Shown here: one piece after another, positions 1 through 13,159 of the stretch | Layout of the letters: each line of letters starts with the position of its first letter | How positions within the stretch are numbered: the stretch's first letter is position 1 | Assembly (NCBI RefSeq): GCF_011075055.1 | Contig: NC_058137.1 | Location: forward strand, 16,911,463-16,975,462 | Direction: 5' to 3' | Source of the DNA: Mangifera indica | Lineage: Eukaryota; Streptophyta; Magnoliopsida; Sapindales; Anacardiaceae | Length of the DNA stretch: 64,000 bases | Made by a program: the position numbers and the translations under genes | The notes under the pieces: model-generated | The model's database searches: none | What the model was told of the DNA's origin: nothing | What the model saw: only the letters and a program-made list of their open reading frames with translations

Positions 1-1562
1 GTAAGTGAAAATATAGGTTCAAAGTGACATATGGTTATGTATACTAAGGTCATGTTTATGTTTTATTGTTATGTCAGCTAGAAAAGTTAAATCAACATAA
101 AAGTCAAATTTATGTGATATACACCCATGCATATTAAACATAGAATCAGATTTATATAAGACACATTACTGCGTTTTAGAGATGATTATTATCAATCCCT
201 AAATGCACCAACCTTAAAAAGAGAGAGAGCTTTGAGTTTGATTGTTGGACTTATATGCAATAGCTTTGATGACCTAGTGATGAAGAGAGAAGAGAAAAGA
301 GGGTTTGCTTGTGTGCTCAATTTTTGTAGAGTTGAGGTAAGTAGGATTTGTTTTTGACTCTATCTTTAATAAGATGATCTTCAATAGTTTATGTTATTAT
401 ATTGTTGATGATCATTAGAATTAAGATAGTATCAATTGTGTCAATTGATTAAGCAAAGGTGAATGGTCATTCAATTTTGCATGGTATGATATTTGAATAA
501 CCTAGCTTTAATATTTGTGATTAAAAACACTGCTATCACAAGATATGAGTTAAACCCTCACGTTTGATCTTATTGGTAAGCGATATGGTGGAGAAATTAT
601 ATTGAATATATGATTCAAATGATGAGTACATATCTTTATGTGTTATGTCGTTTATGCCATCTATTGATTATGTTTGGAAGTTAATTATTGATGAATATTG
701 ATTGAGCGTAAAGATACTTAGAAAGTGTAGTAGTTAGAATGGAAAGATGTTTAGTACGTTTGGAATTGCATTTGAACCCCAAAGGTCAAGATAATCTTAA
801 TTCAGTCCTAGTTCAACAAAACAGGACAAAATTAATCTTTTTCACTTTGCTAGACATGCAGGCAAAGTGTCTAGTCATACATATGAAATTCAACAAAATT
901 CCAAAAGTATGCATGGTTGGAGAACACGAGTAGAAGCGCTAGGCATGCCAAAAATCATGCAAAGACATGGCTTAGACATGGGATGTCTAGTTGTGATTGG
1001 CAACATAATTTTAGAGAGGTGCCAAGGAGAGGCATGACTAGACTTATGCAAAGGCACGACTTGAAGCTAGCCATGCATAGCATTTTCCAAGCATGAATTC
1101 TCCAAATTTTTCCAGTGATGAAGAAACCCAGGAAATTCTCTAATTTTTGGCAAACCACATCATTGGGATGAGGGAATATGACACGTAAACTATCTTTACA
1201 CCAGTAACAACAACATAATTTGAAGGTGATTTCATGTAATTTCATGAAATCAATGTCTAATCAATCTAAATTTCAAATAACCTATATACTTCAACAATAC
1301 CAAGCAAAAATTCAATAAATTAAAACCCAAAAAATTTAACACAATTTTACATTATTTACATGGCCTCAAACGTATTATAACCACAACACATCAGCCAATA
1401 ATTTGCAATTAATAATAGCATAAATCATAAAATTGTAACAACAATTTTATAGTCGCAAATTACAATTTATAAAAAAAAAAAATTCAATATCAGTAATTAA
1501 GTATATGCAATCGAATTAAATAAATTCATAGTTATAATTTTGTAAATTAATTCCTTAAGGTT
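1..1562. other. AT-rich non-coding DNA, no gene recognised
   Basis: I see no gene with family features. The open frames here are short and carry no motif. Around 840-1090 a loose set of short repeats built on 'ggcatg' and 'ctagac' resembles the arm-and-spacer sequence common inside plant gypsy LTRs, so this may be a very old LTR remnant. An A-run lies near 1470-1482. Confidence 0.4.
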
Positions 1563-2100
1563 GACTTTGATACCATTATAGGAAATTTATGGCTTTTGAG
1601 CAGTCGAATAGGGATTAAAATTTTTAAATAATAAATAAACATACCATAAAAACCCCTTTTAGATAAACCTTATAGGATAATTAATTCACAAATATGTTGT
1701 TGACACTCATAGGGTGTTTATAGAATATACCTGTTTAGGTGGTTCCTTTGAGTTTTATTAATTGAAACAAATTGTGAAGTTGCTCCCAGAACGTAAACTA
1801 GACCTAAACCTCAGTATCCACACATAGCATGAACTAAATTAGAGGTTAAAATCATGCTAAAAGGCCATTTAGCATGATTTATTTAATTTTAGATTAAAAG
1901 CCATGACAATGACTTTTCTTCTATATAATTATAATGCAATGGCTAAAGTTCTTCTTTTGCTTTAAAGCCTCGCATAATGAGAAGGTGAATTCACTCTTTC
2001 ACGCATAATAACATGTGTGTGTATATATATGTGTGTATGTGTGTGTGCGCACAAAACATATGAGAAATTTTGTCTATATGTGTGGCTTATGCAACCAATT
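1563..2100 (-). mobile_element. Possible LTR retrotransposon remnant: primer site plus LTR
   Basis: On the minus strand, positions 1575-1563 read TGGTATCAAAGTC, close to the initiator-Met tRNA primer-binding site (TGGTATCAGAGC) of plant LTR retrotransposons. The sequence above it (from about 1577) would then be the end of a minus-strand 5' LTR. The far end is not fixed; I stop near a TG/TA microsatellite at 2013-2050. No gag or pol follows. This could be a chance match, so the call is tentative. Confidence 0.35.
2013..2050. repeat. Mixed TG/TA microsatellite
   Basis: Alternating TG and TA dinucleotides with a few interruptions. It is seen directly and no function is implied. Confidence 0.8.
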
Positions 2101-3479
2101 TCATGTGTAGGAAATTATGCACTTAAAGTGCATATATACAAATGCATGTATGTATATATATAAAATTTTATTTATTTCATTATTACTTTTATTTAATCTT
2201 AGGCCTACGTAAAATTATGTACTAGGTTTGGATTTATCCAATTGGATAAATCCATTCCACCCCTATACTTTCTCGTATACAACTCTATCCACTCAAATTT
2301 ATTTTCCTTTAGTCCCTAAGTATCATATAATATACTTTTGAGTTTAAAAACCTTTCCAAGATGCAAACCCTCAATCCATAATTCAGATCAGATCTGACTC
2401 AAATTCAACTTGAAAAATTTTATGTCTCTAGAGTTTGATCAACTCTTTTTTGTATGTGACCCATATGCTCTCCACTAAGTTGGTAATGACCAAATTCATA
2501 TAAAACTCTCAATTTGACATCCGTCCGAACATAGACCAAAAGTGACCTCTAGCAAGATATCATGGCCACCCAATTAATGGAATGTCAACATATAACTTCT
2601 TATCTTGTCAATGATACGGTTGCTCATACAATTCGATCATCCCATTATACAATATCTCGTTAAGGCTAAAGTATATATGAAGTGTCTTCTCTAGGGATCC
2701 TTGAGTTACATAAACTGACTTCTATCAATGACTAAAGAAATATTAGATTGAACGTCAACTCAATACTACTATAGCCATAAATTTAATTGGTCGTTACTAT
2801 TCGTCAAGGGTTTCTAATTAAGATATCAGATCTCGTGCTTAAGAGTAATGAATCCTTTGTTGATCCACTATAGCCTTTGTATAAATCTTGATATTGTCAA
2901 TCACTACCTTTTTGGCAATCCTTTGACTAGCTATATTGGGTTGGTGTCAAACCATATCAATCCTTACACAAAATAGTCTAGTGATCTTATATCTAAGGAT
3001 CACATTACTTTTGTTCACTAAGAGGATATATTCCATAAATATTAGAGTAACCATCCATATGAAATCCTTTTGGTTGGTCAGTTCGGTGAACACATTTACA
3101 ACATACATCCATGTGTTACATCAAGTTGTGAGCAAATATAATTGACACGTGAGAACTGTTATCATCTTTTGATGAGGTCATTCAACACTATGATAACTCT
3201 ATCATTATTACATGTGCCCTTGGTCATTTGTGTGCTAAGTGTCACATGTCCATATATATGGTTTAGAAGGCACATGAGCATAGGTTGAGAAACATACGAT
3301 TATGTACCCCTAGACAAATTCAAAAAATGATTATACCCTGAGGCTATATACATAAGAAGGGAGAGTTACATAAGAAAAATAATGAGCTAATAGAGGATAA
3401 AGAATTCATAAAAGATATAGATGAGGTGTCCAACTATATAGATGACGACACAAACTTAGATTGAGTCAAAAAGTCAGTA
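2101..3479. other. Non-coding, probably old repeat DNA
   Basis: No coding motif was found on either strand. The short frames, including one of 69 codons at 2936-3145, have no recognisable domain. The texture (moderate GC, dense stops) resembles an aged LTR, but I could not pair it with another copy inside the window. Confidence 0.4.
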
Positions 3480-3900
3480 ACCTTAAGGCTAGTGTCACAT
3501 AACTAGATTGTCACCAGCTATGTGCGCAAGTGACAATATTTGTGATAACAATAGGGTTGGATACCAATGAGATGCATTATACACTCAAAGTTAAGACATA
3601 TAACCACCTAGTTCAGTTTAGGTGCATATGGTAAGGATGTGGCTTTTAAATATTGCTCACGTGATCAATATGATGCATCATATATATACCCGAGGTAGGG
3701 GCCATCTCTAGATGTTTAGTCAGTAGTTTTAATCAACTTATATGGTAAAGGAAGAAGTTGCTATCAAAGATTTCACCATGTGATTATGGTGTCCTAGTTA
3801 GATTACCCAATAGTCCATTTGACATATGCGTGAAACACTATAGCAGCTTTCACTAGAGCATCATATATGTCAATTCCAACTTAGGTCTCTACGGTTTTTA
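3480..3900 (+). mobile_element. Inverted fragment of the long gypsy LTR family
   Basis: Read as its reverse complement, this stretch matches about 8160-8560, inside the left LTR of the gypsy element at 7620-15424. Shared landmarks in the same order are a 'gttggatacc' block, 'gtaaggat(t)gtggctttt', 'cacgtg(a/t)tca', and a 'gactatggtgtc'-like block. It is therefore a partial LTR in the orientation opposite to that element. Neither LTR terminus nor any coding region is present, so it is a fragment and not a solo LTR. Divergence is high, pointing to an old insertion. Confidence 0.6.
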
Positions 3901-4120
3901 TGGATGATTCATGTTAGGGCACTAAGATATTGTACTATGACAATAGTTAGCTCGTCAGCTATCATTTACAAAATCATTTATGTAATTTGAGTTTGTGTTT
4001 GTGCTTCTTAGAGTTGATCTTGCTATCGAGTCTTTGAATTTGCCATTATTTTTGAAATCATTTATGTAATTTTCCTATGTAACTCTTGATTACGGGATCC
4101 ATCTATCATGCCCAGGTCAA
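3901..4120 (-). other. Possible leader or gag remnant below a copia primer site
   Basis: This lies directly downstream, on the minus strand, of the primer-binding site at 4121-4132, where the untranslated leader and gag of an LTR element would be. The first bases (minus strand, after the primer site) read like a copia leader, but I see no intact frame and no zinc knuckle. Confidence 0.3.
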
Positions 4121-4132
4121 GCTCTAATACCA
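4121..4132 (-). promoter_or_regulatory. tRNA-iMet primer-binding site
   Basis: The minus strand reads TGGTATTAGAGC, one mismatch from the TGGTATCAGAGC site complementary to the 3' end of plant initiator-Met tRNA. It is separated by one base from the inner edge of the LTR called at 4134-4582, as expected for a minus-strand element. Confidence 0.65.
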
Positions 4133-4133
4133 T

Positions 4134-4582
4134 TGATTTTTCCAGTTATCGAAACACAATAAAGATAAGGAAATACAAGAATAAGAACACAAAATAATTG
4201 GGAATAACAGAAGATAACAAAGAGATAAAGATGAAAAAGAATGCAACTGCCAAAAAACTATCATTTCGTGCCATCAAATTACAGTATAATGACTTCCAAA
4301 ACGATAGTGTTTTATTACATGAAACGACGTCGTTTGACTAATCACAACAGTTCCTTACTTCAAAAGACATTGCATTGCTATACTATATTACTTATATGCC
4401 TCACACTCAATGACGTTGCATTACTAATCCAAAATACATAAAGGACGACATCGCATTACTAATCTAAATTATCTAAACAATAACTAACTCTGCGTTTCAT
4501 TCCAACAACCTGCAACTGTTCCTTTTCCCAATCAACACTTCATTTCTTTGTGTTCAAACCTCTTCTCGTTTAGTTTGTATCA
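4134..4582 (-). mobile_element. 5' LTR of a truncated minus-strand LTR retrotransposon (probably copia)
   Basis: The block begins TG and ends CA on the plus strand, is 449 bases long, and sits next to a primer-binding site. Minus-strand transcription would start inside it. It contains short internal repeats built on 'acg(t/a)cg(t)...ttactaatc'. There is no partner LTR in the window, so the element is truncated. Assignment to copia rests only on LTR size and the primer-site context. Confidence 0.5.
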
Positions 4583-7500
4583 TAATTATGTTTGATAAAA
4601 TTTTTAATAAATAATTAACTGTACAATTTTTTTTATATTTATTTTGTCATTTTCTTTACCTATATATTTTATATATTTCATAATTATTTTTAATGTATTT
4701 ATTATGTTTCAAAAAACTATAATTATATTATTTTATTGAATAATAAATATTTAGAGTAAATGGATATAATAGGTTTAAATTGTAATCTAAATTATATCAA
4801 ACCATATTTTTTCAGTTTGGTTTGGTTTAAAACTTAAAATGGTTTGATTTGGTTTGTTTTGAAAATTTTCCAAATTTTTTGAAAAATTCTGAAACTATAC
4901 AAATCAGAGCATACACACTTTTATCTATTAGTTTTCTGTGCATTAATGCAATAATAAAAGTAAAATAGTCCAATCTTAAATAATATATATTAAAAAGTAA
5001 AAATTAACTTTTCTATATTTGTTTTAATAATTAATTCTAATATATAAATTAAAATATCATAAATAGAAGAATTGTTAAAAATAACCACCTCTTTTATTGT
5101 GAAGATCAAATGACTTAATTAAATATAATTATTAGCGTATCTTTAATCTAACAAAAATCCAAAATATTCTTAACCTTAAGTACCAAATTCTATTAACCCA
5201 TAAGCTTATGTCCAAAATGTTATATTATAACACCCACAGGTATAACTTAATGATAAAATAGTCATTTTTATGTATTTATAGTTATATTTGATTGTGGTAT
5301 GAGATATAATTTGAGTTGAATAAAATGTTGAATTTTTGAATTGATGTGTGTATGCTCATTCATCTTATTTCAAGTCAGTCAAATAGATAATGTGTCATGT
5401 TACAAATTTTTAAAAAGGCACACAGTTGTTCTTACCACAGGTGCACACTCATTTAAATCATTTTTGTATGATAGTTTTGTTACATCTCACTTGTAAGTGC
5501 ACAAATCATCAAGTAATACTTAATATATTAATTCCATAGGGATTAAAAGATAACTACTAATTTGTTTTGCAACCTTTGGGCTAGATTTGAGTAGAGTCTC
5601 TCTGAGCTTGAACTTGACTCTAATAAGCCTAAAACAAGTTCAGCTAAAGCAAACATGAGCTTGAGAATTATATATTTTCAAGCTTGAGCTTTAAGAGTGT
5701 TTGACTTATTAAGCTCGTGAGCTCGAAAAATTCAATAGGAATCTACTAAAATGACATCGTTTTGACTAATATATAACAAAACAATGTTGTCTTAGCATCG
5801 AGTGAAGCTTAAAGCTCGGTTCGAGCTTGGCTCCATTGAAGTTGAGTCGAAGTTTAGCTTGATTAAGCTCAAATCTAGTTCTACACAACCTATATTAGCT
5901 AAGGCAACTGAATGTAATACTAAAAGAAATATTGAATTAAACTAACTAAATTAACTACCTATTAACTAATTTAACCAATGCAAATTCTTTATCGCTAATT
6001 GAACTTCATTAATAATGAATTCTAGGGTTAAAACTTCACCAATAATCCTACACTAACTTGTAGCATTATTGTCTACTCTTAGATGATTGTGTTGTGATGT
6101 CAGTTGATTATCCTATTTTACCCTAATTCTTCTCTTGAGGGTAATTAAATGTGTAAACATTAAATGAATGTCTACTCTAATGGCACTGGCTAATACAAAC
6201 TCTTTATGTTCTGTGATAATCAATTACTCAACAAGGGCTTTAACTTATTTCTAGAATTAAATCTCTAGGTTTAATGGATGCATGAACTAGTTACGTGTCT
6301 ATCTCTTGATAATATATGTTAACCTACTCATACACATAAGTCGGGCCCTTTGGCATAATGCAAGACATATATTGCTCATCTATTAAATTAAAAAATCACG
6401 AATATATTCACTAAATCGAAAATATGTCTACAAGTTCATAGGGACAAAAAGATCCCTTTTAATCCTTAGATAAAGAAATTTAGCCGCTCATTGATGTTGC
6501 AAAACTGAAGAACAAATATTTAAAACAAAACATCATGAATTCAAGAGTAAAGGGTTGAAAGATTTCTCAGTAATTATGTGCCTTAAATGGTTTAAACTCT
6601 AACTTGTTGTCCATAGGTTTGATTACTTGGTTGTATTATTGCATTGAAAATTAGCTCCTAGTGGCATGTGAAATTATAAAAAGCAGAATAATTCTTATTT
6701 GTAAAAGTCAGCTCCCTTTTAAATTACATTAAGCATTCCTTATATAGCTAAGACTGTCAACTTGCATAAATTTACGAGTTCTTAGATTTATCTATTATCA
6801 CAATCTTGCAAAATTTTTCTCTTACCAGTGCTTGTATTAGAATCCTTGTAAAAGTCATATTCCACATGTGCCTAGGACTTTAGGTTTCTTAATCTGCTTT
6901 AGTTTACTGCTTATTTCCTTAAGCTTTTGCATATTTCCTACAATCATAGGAATGAGAACTTAAACGAGAAAAACATTATGAAATTATTCCTAAATACAAG
7001 TAAATTTATCTAAAATGCTCCTAAAAACTACTAGTCTAGTCCACAAAATGTGTGAAAAATGTGCACACAACAAGTTTACATAAGTCATACTATTGATGAA
7101 TTAGTGATATTGTATCCCATTCTCTGGCTCTATCTTTATCTTCTAATGCACGATCATGCACTTAAGGAAAAAATGAAGAAAAGATGATAATTGAGCTTAA
7201 ATGTTTAAAGCCTAGTCTAGAAGTATAGTAAGGATGTATAGGGTACATATTAGTACCAAACATACATAGTGAAAAATTCTTTGTAAGGCCTGAGAAAGAA
7301 GCTAGGGTGAAAGTTATCATGAGCTTGAGATAAATTAGTGGTTTAAGATATGTGCATGCTAGCTAGTACATGACATTTGTCATGAGGATCGTTACTAAGA
7401 GGCATATGTGAGATTTCTCCTTGCACCATCTATAATAGAACACACTTGTAGTAGAGTCCAATAGTTTGCAATAAGACATAATACCCATAATAAGGTACAT

Positions 7501-7614
7501 CTGCTTGTAGCAAAGCCCAATTTAATTATAACAATCTAATGGTGTAGGGAAGATAGACTACATGGTTAGCTCACATGACCCAGGTGACAAATCTTTATCT
7601 CGACCTAGTTCGAT
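4583..7614. other. Non-coding intergenic DNA with old repeats
   Basis: No gene is supported. 4600-4780 is very AT-rich and resembles 26400-26590 in the same orientation, so both are copies of one low-complexity or MITE-like repeat. 5620-5880 is built from repeated 'aagctcgagctt'-like words, a motif common in dispersed plant repeats. 5225-5450 resembles the end of a gypsy LTR (an 'aacaccca' word and a 'gtgtatgctca' word also seen near 23040). The rest shows nothing I can name. Confidence 0.4.
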
Positions 7615-7619
7615 CAACA

Positions 7620-9882
7620 TGTAACACCCCTTTTCAAATACATACCCTTACCTAGAATGTGATCCACAGAGAAGTGTATGATTAGACTATTTAACTCAAA
7701 ACCTTGTAATTTAATGCATAATCATAAATACTCAAGCATACAAAAAGGTGAAATTTGAATAAATACCTCATTTGTTAAAATCCATAAATGTAAGAAATGT
7801 ATGAAAACTCCATCTGAATAGTTATTGTGCATAAGCAATATCAAACTATGATTGAAATGTTCAAAATACATAAATAGAAAAAATTCTAAAAATGATAATT
7901 ATGCCCTTCACCTTTTTACAACTGTTCACTAGACCATTGACTCCCCTATATGCCCCGCTACTTATCTCTACTTGAAAAACAATATAAAAGAATGCATGAG
8001 TGAAAACATTCAGTAACTCAGTAGCCTCTTGACATTTAGAATATTTATAAAATTGATAAACTTGGTGCTCCATTTGTAAATCTGGTTTTGGTCACAACTC
8101 AACACTCTAATGCCCTAACATAGGACACCATAAAGGTTATTAAGGCATAAATTGAAATCGACATATTTGATAGTCTTATGAAAGTATAAGACATGTTGCA
8201 TGTCACTATCGGTTATGCTTGTGCATATGACATATAGTGTATTGGGCTAGCTAACAAAGACACCATAGTCATATGGGCAAAAAATTTTGGTAACAGTTTA
8301 TTCCTTATCTCATAAGCTAATCGAAACTACTATCTATACAATCCTGGGATGGCTCCTATCATGGGTATTTATGTGATACATCCCACTGAACACGTGAGGA
8401 AATATATGAAAAGCCACAATCCTTACTATGCACATCTAAATTGAGTTGAGTAGTAATGCACCTTGGTGTCAAGTGTATGATGCATTTCATGGGTATCCAA
8501 CCATATTTCCTTCACATATCTTACCACTTCTACACATAGTTGGTGACAAACTAGATATGAGTAGTTTTCCTTTAACTTTTTTTTATTTTTTACCTTGATC
8601 TAACTCGGTTGAGGTCTTGTGCCATCTTATACATAGTTGGGTACTATTTCTAATTCTATTTGCCTTGTTTGTCTTACTAAAGTTTCTTATTTTTTCCTTT
8701 TCCTTTTTCTTCCCTTTCATTGTGCTTAACTAAGGGTAATAGTCTTTTAACTGACTACACGAGTGTGTGTCTAAGGTGCACCCTCATATGCCTCTTTCTA
8801 AGCATGGCGTGTACTTTTGGAAAGTCATATATAGTTATGTTTCTTATACCATATATCTATTTATGCCTTTCTACAAAACAAGTAAAAATTTAGAATTTTT
8901 TATTTTGCTTGAAAGGTACCCGGATGCATATGAGGCCATACACTACCATATGTCCTAATCTAGAGGTTACAAAACCTATGGATTCTATGAATTTTAGCTA
9001 GACACTGATAATCCAAACTTACATAATGGTTCATAAACATGTTTCTATGAACCCAAAATCAGACATTCACAATTATAATCATACAAACTTGCTCAACTAA
9101 TTAAATCATTGGCAATCATCATCAGCAAATAAGGGTTTACTTAACTTAACATGTTTATAATGATTTGTGTTTCAACCAGCACAGTTCACGCACATATTGC
9201 AGTACTTAACATCAAACTAATTCTCTTGAAATAGTTCATTATGAAAGAAAAAAAACATTTAAAAATACTCAAGGCATTGTATATCAATGTATACATTCAT
9301 CAAAACCTGGTTTCAGCCTTGAAAAATTTGTTCCCTATATTAGAGCATCAATCTTTTCACCAATATCACACGTATAACATGGTCATTGCATTATAAAAAG
9401 ACCCTTATGCTTTTCAAAATTGCCACCACATGATCACAGTAACAATCAATACTTTAACAATTTTAAATAGTGTAAAAACCACCACTTACTTGTCTTTTGA
9501 TGATCAAGCAAGATCTTTAAGTGGTTATGGCTCATTTCTGATGATTGAATGTCTCTCCTCTCACTGCTCTCTCATTTGGGTGTGGTTAGTAGTGAGAAAA
9601 AATATGAGAGAATTAGGTTAAATGAACATTTATTTTTGTCTTCTAAACGTATCACATAGGCATGTATAGACTCTACAAAGGTATGTGTCATGTCACATAA
9701 TTATAGAATTCATCTAATTTTGTCATGATCACATCTTATCTCAAAAGTTAAATTTATTGATGATGCACTGTCGTGTGTGCCCATATACATAAGATATGCA
9801 TCCTTCTAGAAAGCATTTATTAACTTAATTTAAAACAAAGAAAAAAACTAGAATGCCTTTGGGCTTACTTATAGGTGTTAAC
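7620..9882 (-). repeat. 3' LTR of the gypsy element
   Basis: Pairs with 13160-15424 along its length: for example 'aaaaccttgtaatttaatgc' near 7700 and again near 13240, and the closing 'gggtttac/gggcttac ctatag' block. It is about 2.26 kb, long for an LTR. The copies differ at many positions, so the insertion is old. Several open frames inside it (for example 7861-8073, 9430-9621 and 9825-10073) are chance frames. Confidence 0.8.
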
Positions 9883-10079
9883 TTACCTGTTATCTTCAAG
9901 CTTGACATCTTCAGATGCATGTCTAGGATTTGAATTGGGTACTCCTTATATGCCAAATTATCCTCAAACTTGACATCCTCTACTATAAACACATGGGTTG
10001 GGTCACTGATATACTTGTGTAACAACAATCCAAGAAGCATATTATGAATGCAATCCATGATCGTTAGCAACACAAATTA

Positions 10080-13000
10080 GTATGCAACCTTAACTCTCTG
10101 ACACCTTAAATGGTCTCACAAACCTTAAATGGTCTCACAAACCTTAGTGCTAACTTGTCTTTCTTATTAAATCTTATAACATGCTTGTAGAGGGCTACTC
10201 TAACAAACACCTTATTATTGATACTAAACTTAAGATCTCATCTCATCTAGTCCGAGTAACTTTTCTGACTATCTTAAGTTTGCCTCATCCTCTCTCTTAT
10301 TAATCTGATGTCTTTTATCATTCTCTGCATCATCTCTAGTCTAAAAGCCTAAGTTAGGACATTTCTTTCTTGTCTCCTCCTAATGCAATGATGGTCTACA
10401 TCTTCTACCATATAGAACCATCTTGATAGTTGTCTAGTAGTTGTTATTATATGCAAACTTTATCACTGGTAATATATCTATCCAACTCCCTCTTCTATCT
10501 AGACAACAAACCTTTAATATATCTTTGATCACCTGGTTAACTATCTTAGTCTAACCATCTGTCTAGGGATGCTAGGTTGTGTTAAATGCTAACCTTGTAC
10601 CAAAGGACCTTTACATACTTTACGAAAAAGTCAAGACAAACTTGGTGTCTTGATGTAAAACTATCATCTTAGGTACCTTATAAAGTCTGGCAATCTTTTG
10701 AACATACATTTGACTCAACTAATCTATACTCATGGTGTTTTTCATTACAATGAAATGCACTAGCTTAGTTAATCAATTAACTATGACCCATAAAATATTG
10801 TATCCTCCTTTGACCTTTGACAATCCTACTACAAAGTCCATCGAGATGTGTTCTCATTTCCATTTTGAAATACAAAGAGGTTGTAGTAGTTCTAATGGCC
10901 TCTGATGTTTAACTTTACCTTGTTAACACACTAGGTAAGTATTTGGCCATAAAACCTACCATATCTTTCTTTATACTTGACCACCAGAAAAATTTTTTTA
11001 GGGTAGGCAGTGTAAAAGGAACTATACGCCTCAATAAGGATCTTATCCTTTAAACTCTAATATTGGGAATACACACTAGGTCTCTGAATCTCAAAACATC
11101 CTCTACAACACTAAAATCTAGCTTGGCACCCTCGATGACTTTTTACTTTAACTGGACACACCAATCATTTGATATTAATGCCATATAAATCTCATCCAGA
11201 AGGGTTGACTAAATCTACAAGCCTTTAATTATAATGTGATTACCATTATTAACACTCTCACCAATTCTTATTATAACTTTAGTGAACGATAATTTGCAAT
11301 AAAACCAACTTTCTGCTTAAAGCATCTGCAACTATATTAGCCTTGCCTGGGTGGTATTTAATCTCACACTCATAATCTTTCACTAACTCCAACCATTAAT
11401 TTTGTCTTATATTAACCTCTTTCTAGGTGAAGAAATACGTGAGACTCTTGTGATCTATGTATATATTGCTTTTGACCCCATACAAATGATGTCATTATAT
11501 CTTAAAAGCAAACATGACAACTGATAATTTAAAGTCATGTGTTGGGTAGCTGATCTCGTAGTTTTTCAACTAGTAGAAGACACCTGTTATTAATTTACCA
11601 TTCTGTATAAGAATTGCTCATCTACCCTAATGTGAGGCATATGTAAAGAGATCATATTCTTCACCTTCAATTGGCAAAACTAAGACAGGAGCTGGTTTTA
11701 ACCTCTTATTTAAATCTTGAAAACTTTACTTGTAAGCATCAAATCACTTGAAAGGAACATCTTTAATAGTCAACTCTATGAATGGTCAAGCTTACTCAGC
11801 AAAACCCTTAACAAACCACTTGTAATAACCAGCCAACTTAAGGAAACTTTTCACTTTCTTAGCTATCTTGGGTCTCTGCCACTTTACTACTATATCTACT
11901 TTACTACGGTCTACTAAAATACCATTTATTGAGACCATATGTCTAATAAAAGCCACTCTATCAAGGCAGAACTCGTACTTAGAGAATTTGGCATATAACT
12001 ATCTCTCTCTTAATCTCTACAACATAACCTCAAATGTTGCACATGTTTCTCTCGAGTCCTAGAGTGTACAAGGATGTCATTTATGAATATAATTAAAACT
12101 TGTCTTAGTAGTCTTGGAACACTCTGTTTATAAGGTTTATAAACACTATAGGGATATTAATCAACCCGAAGTACATAACCACATACTCATAATGCACATA
12201 TCTAGTTCTAAATGTAGTCTTAGGTAGATCTTGCTTGGTAACCTAGACCTAATGATAACCTGGCGTTATATTTATCTTAGAGAATATTAATACATTTTTG
12301 AGCTAATCAAACAAGTCTTTTATCCTCAAGAACGATACTTATTCTTTTTTGTTACTTTATTCAATTCCTAATAGTTGATGCATATTCTTATTGACTTATC
12401 TTTCTTTTTAACAAATAAGATCGATGTACCTTATTGTGAGTGGCATAGTCTGAAGAAACCACTATTTGATAGTTATTGCAATTGTTTTTTCAACTCTTGT
12501 AATTTTATTGGAGCCATTCTATATGTGACCTTGGAAATTGGTGTTGTACCTAGGGCTAGCTCAATACTAAACTTCACCTCTCTTTTGGGTGTTAACCCTA
12601 AAAGATTATAAAGGAAAATATCGAGGAATTCTTGTATCACTAGAGTATCTTTCACACTTGAGATTGTTTCATCTGGTCTATTTATTGTATGTACCAAATA
12701 TGCAATACACCATTTGCTAAGCATTTGTCTTACCTTAACAATGCTAATCATCATACTGAGAACTTGGCCCTCTCCAAGATTGAACTACTTAGATGCCTAT
12801 CGGTTTTACTTGAGAATATTTTTAACTATCTATCGGATAGCCTCATTGTCTACTAATGGTATAGCGGACATATTGGATGCCTATCCCTAAACCTCAACTT
12901 GGCTCTTTTCCTGGTTAGGGTCATCTAGGGTATCCCTAATTAATCTCCTAGATCTCTTCATCCTTAAATAAGATCATGATTCAGACACATATAATACTTT

Positions 13001-13100
13001 AACTGAAAACAAGTTTATTTTACTTATAACAATAGGCATGCGAGGGCAATCAACATTGCATGAAGGGTTACTTTCCTTACTTGACTCTATTATGAACTTT
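10080..13100 (-). pseudogene. gypsy gag-pol polyprotein relic (RT, RNase H, integrase)
   Basis: Read 5' to 3' on the minus strand. A short gag start lies near 12960-12890. Then comes a jump to the reverse-transcriptase N-terminus (12754-12473, with PISK..YRMAP..L.ELK.QL). The RT active-site region at about 12087-12076 reads F-I-N-D where the family has [FY]-x-D-D. RNase H follows near 11600-11440 (YPTHD-like, then a YGVKS..YTDHKSL-like block). Integrase is near 10900-10700 (MDFVVGLP- and VDRLTK-like blocks). Many stops and frameshifts separate the blocks. Gag and protease are missing because of an internal deletion between about 12900 and 12760. Not functional. Confidence 0.75.
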
Positions 13101-13119
13101 AAGACATATTGGAAATTAT

Positions 13120-13159
13120 CCCCTTTTTGGGTACCAAGATTATGCTTTGACAATATAAA
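13120..13159 (-). promoter_or_regulatory. Degenerate primer-binding site of the gypsy element
   Basis: Just inside the 5' LTR, the minus strand reads TTGTCAAAGCATAATCTTGG. It aligns with TTGGCATTAGAGCATGGTTTTGG at 23099 and with the iMet primer site TGGTATCAGAGC, with several substitutions. Its position next to the LTR supports the call more than its sequence does. Confidence 0.5.

Noticed and set aside
12375..12611. 78-codon plus-strand frame
   Set aside because: Opposite-strand shadow of the gypsy reverse-transcriptase relic.
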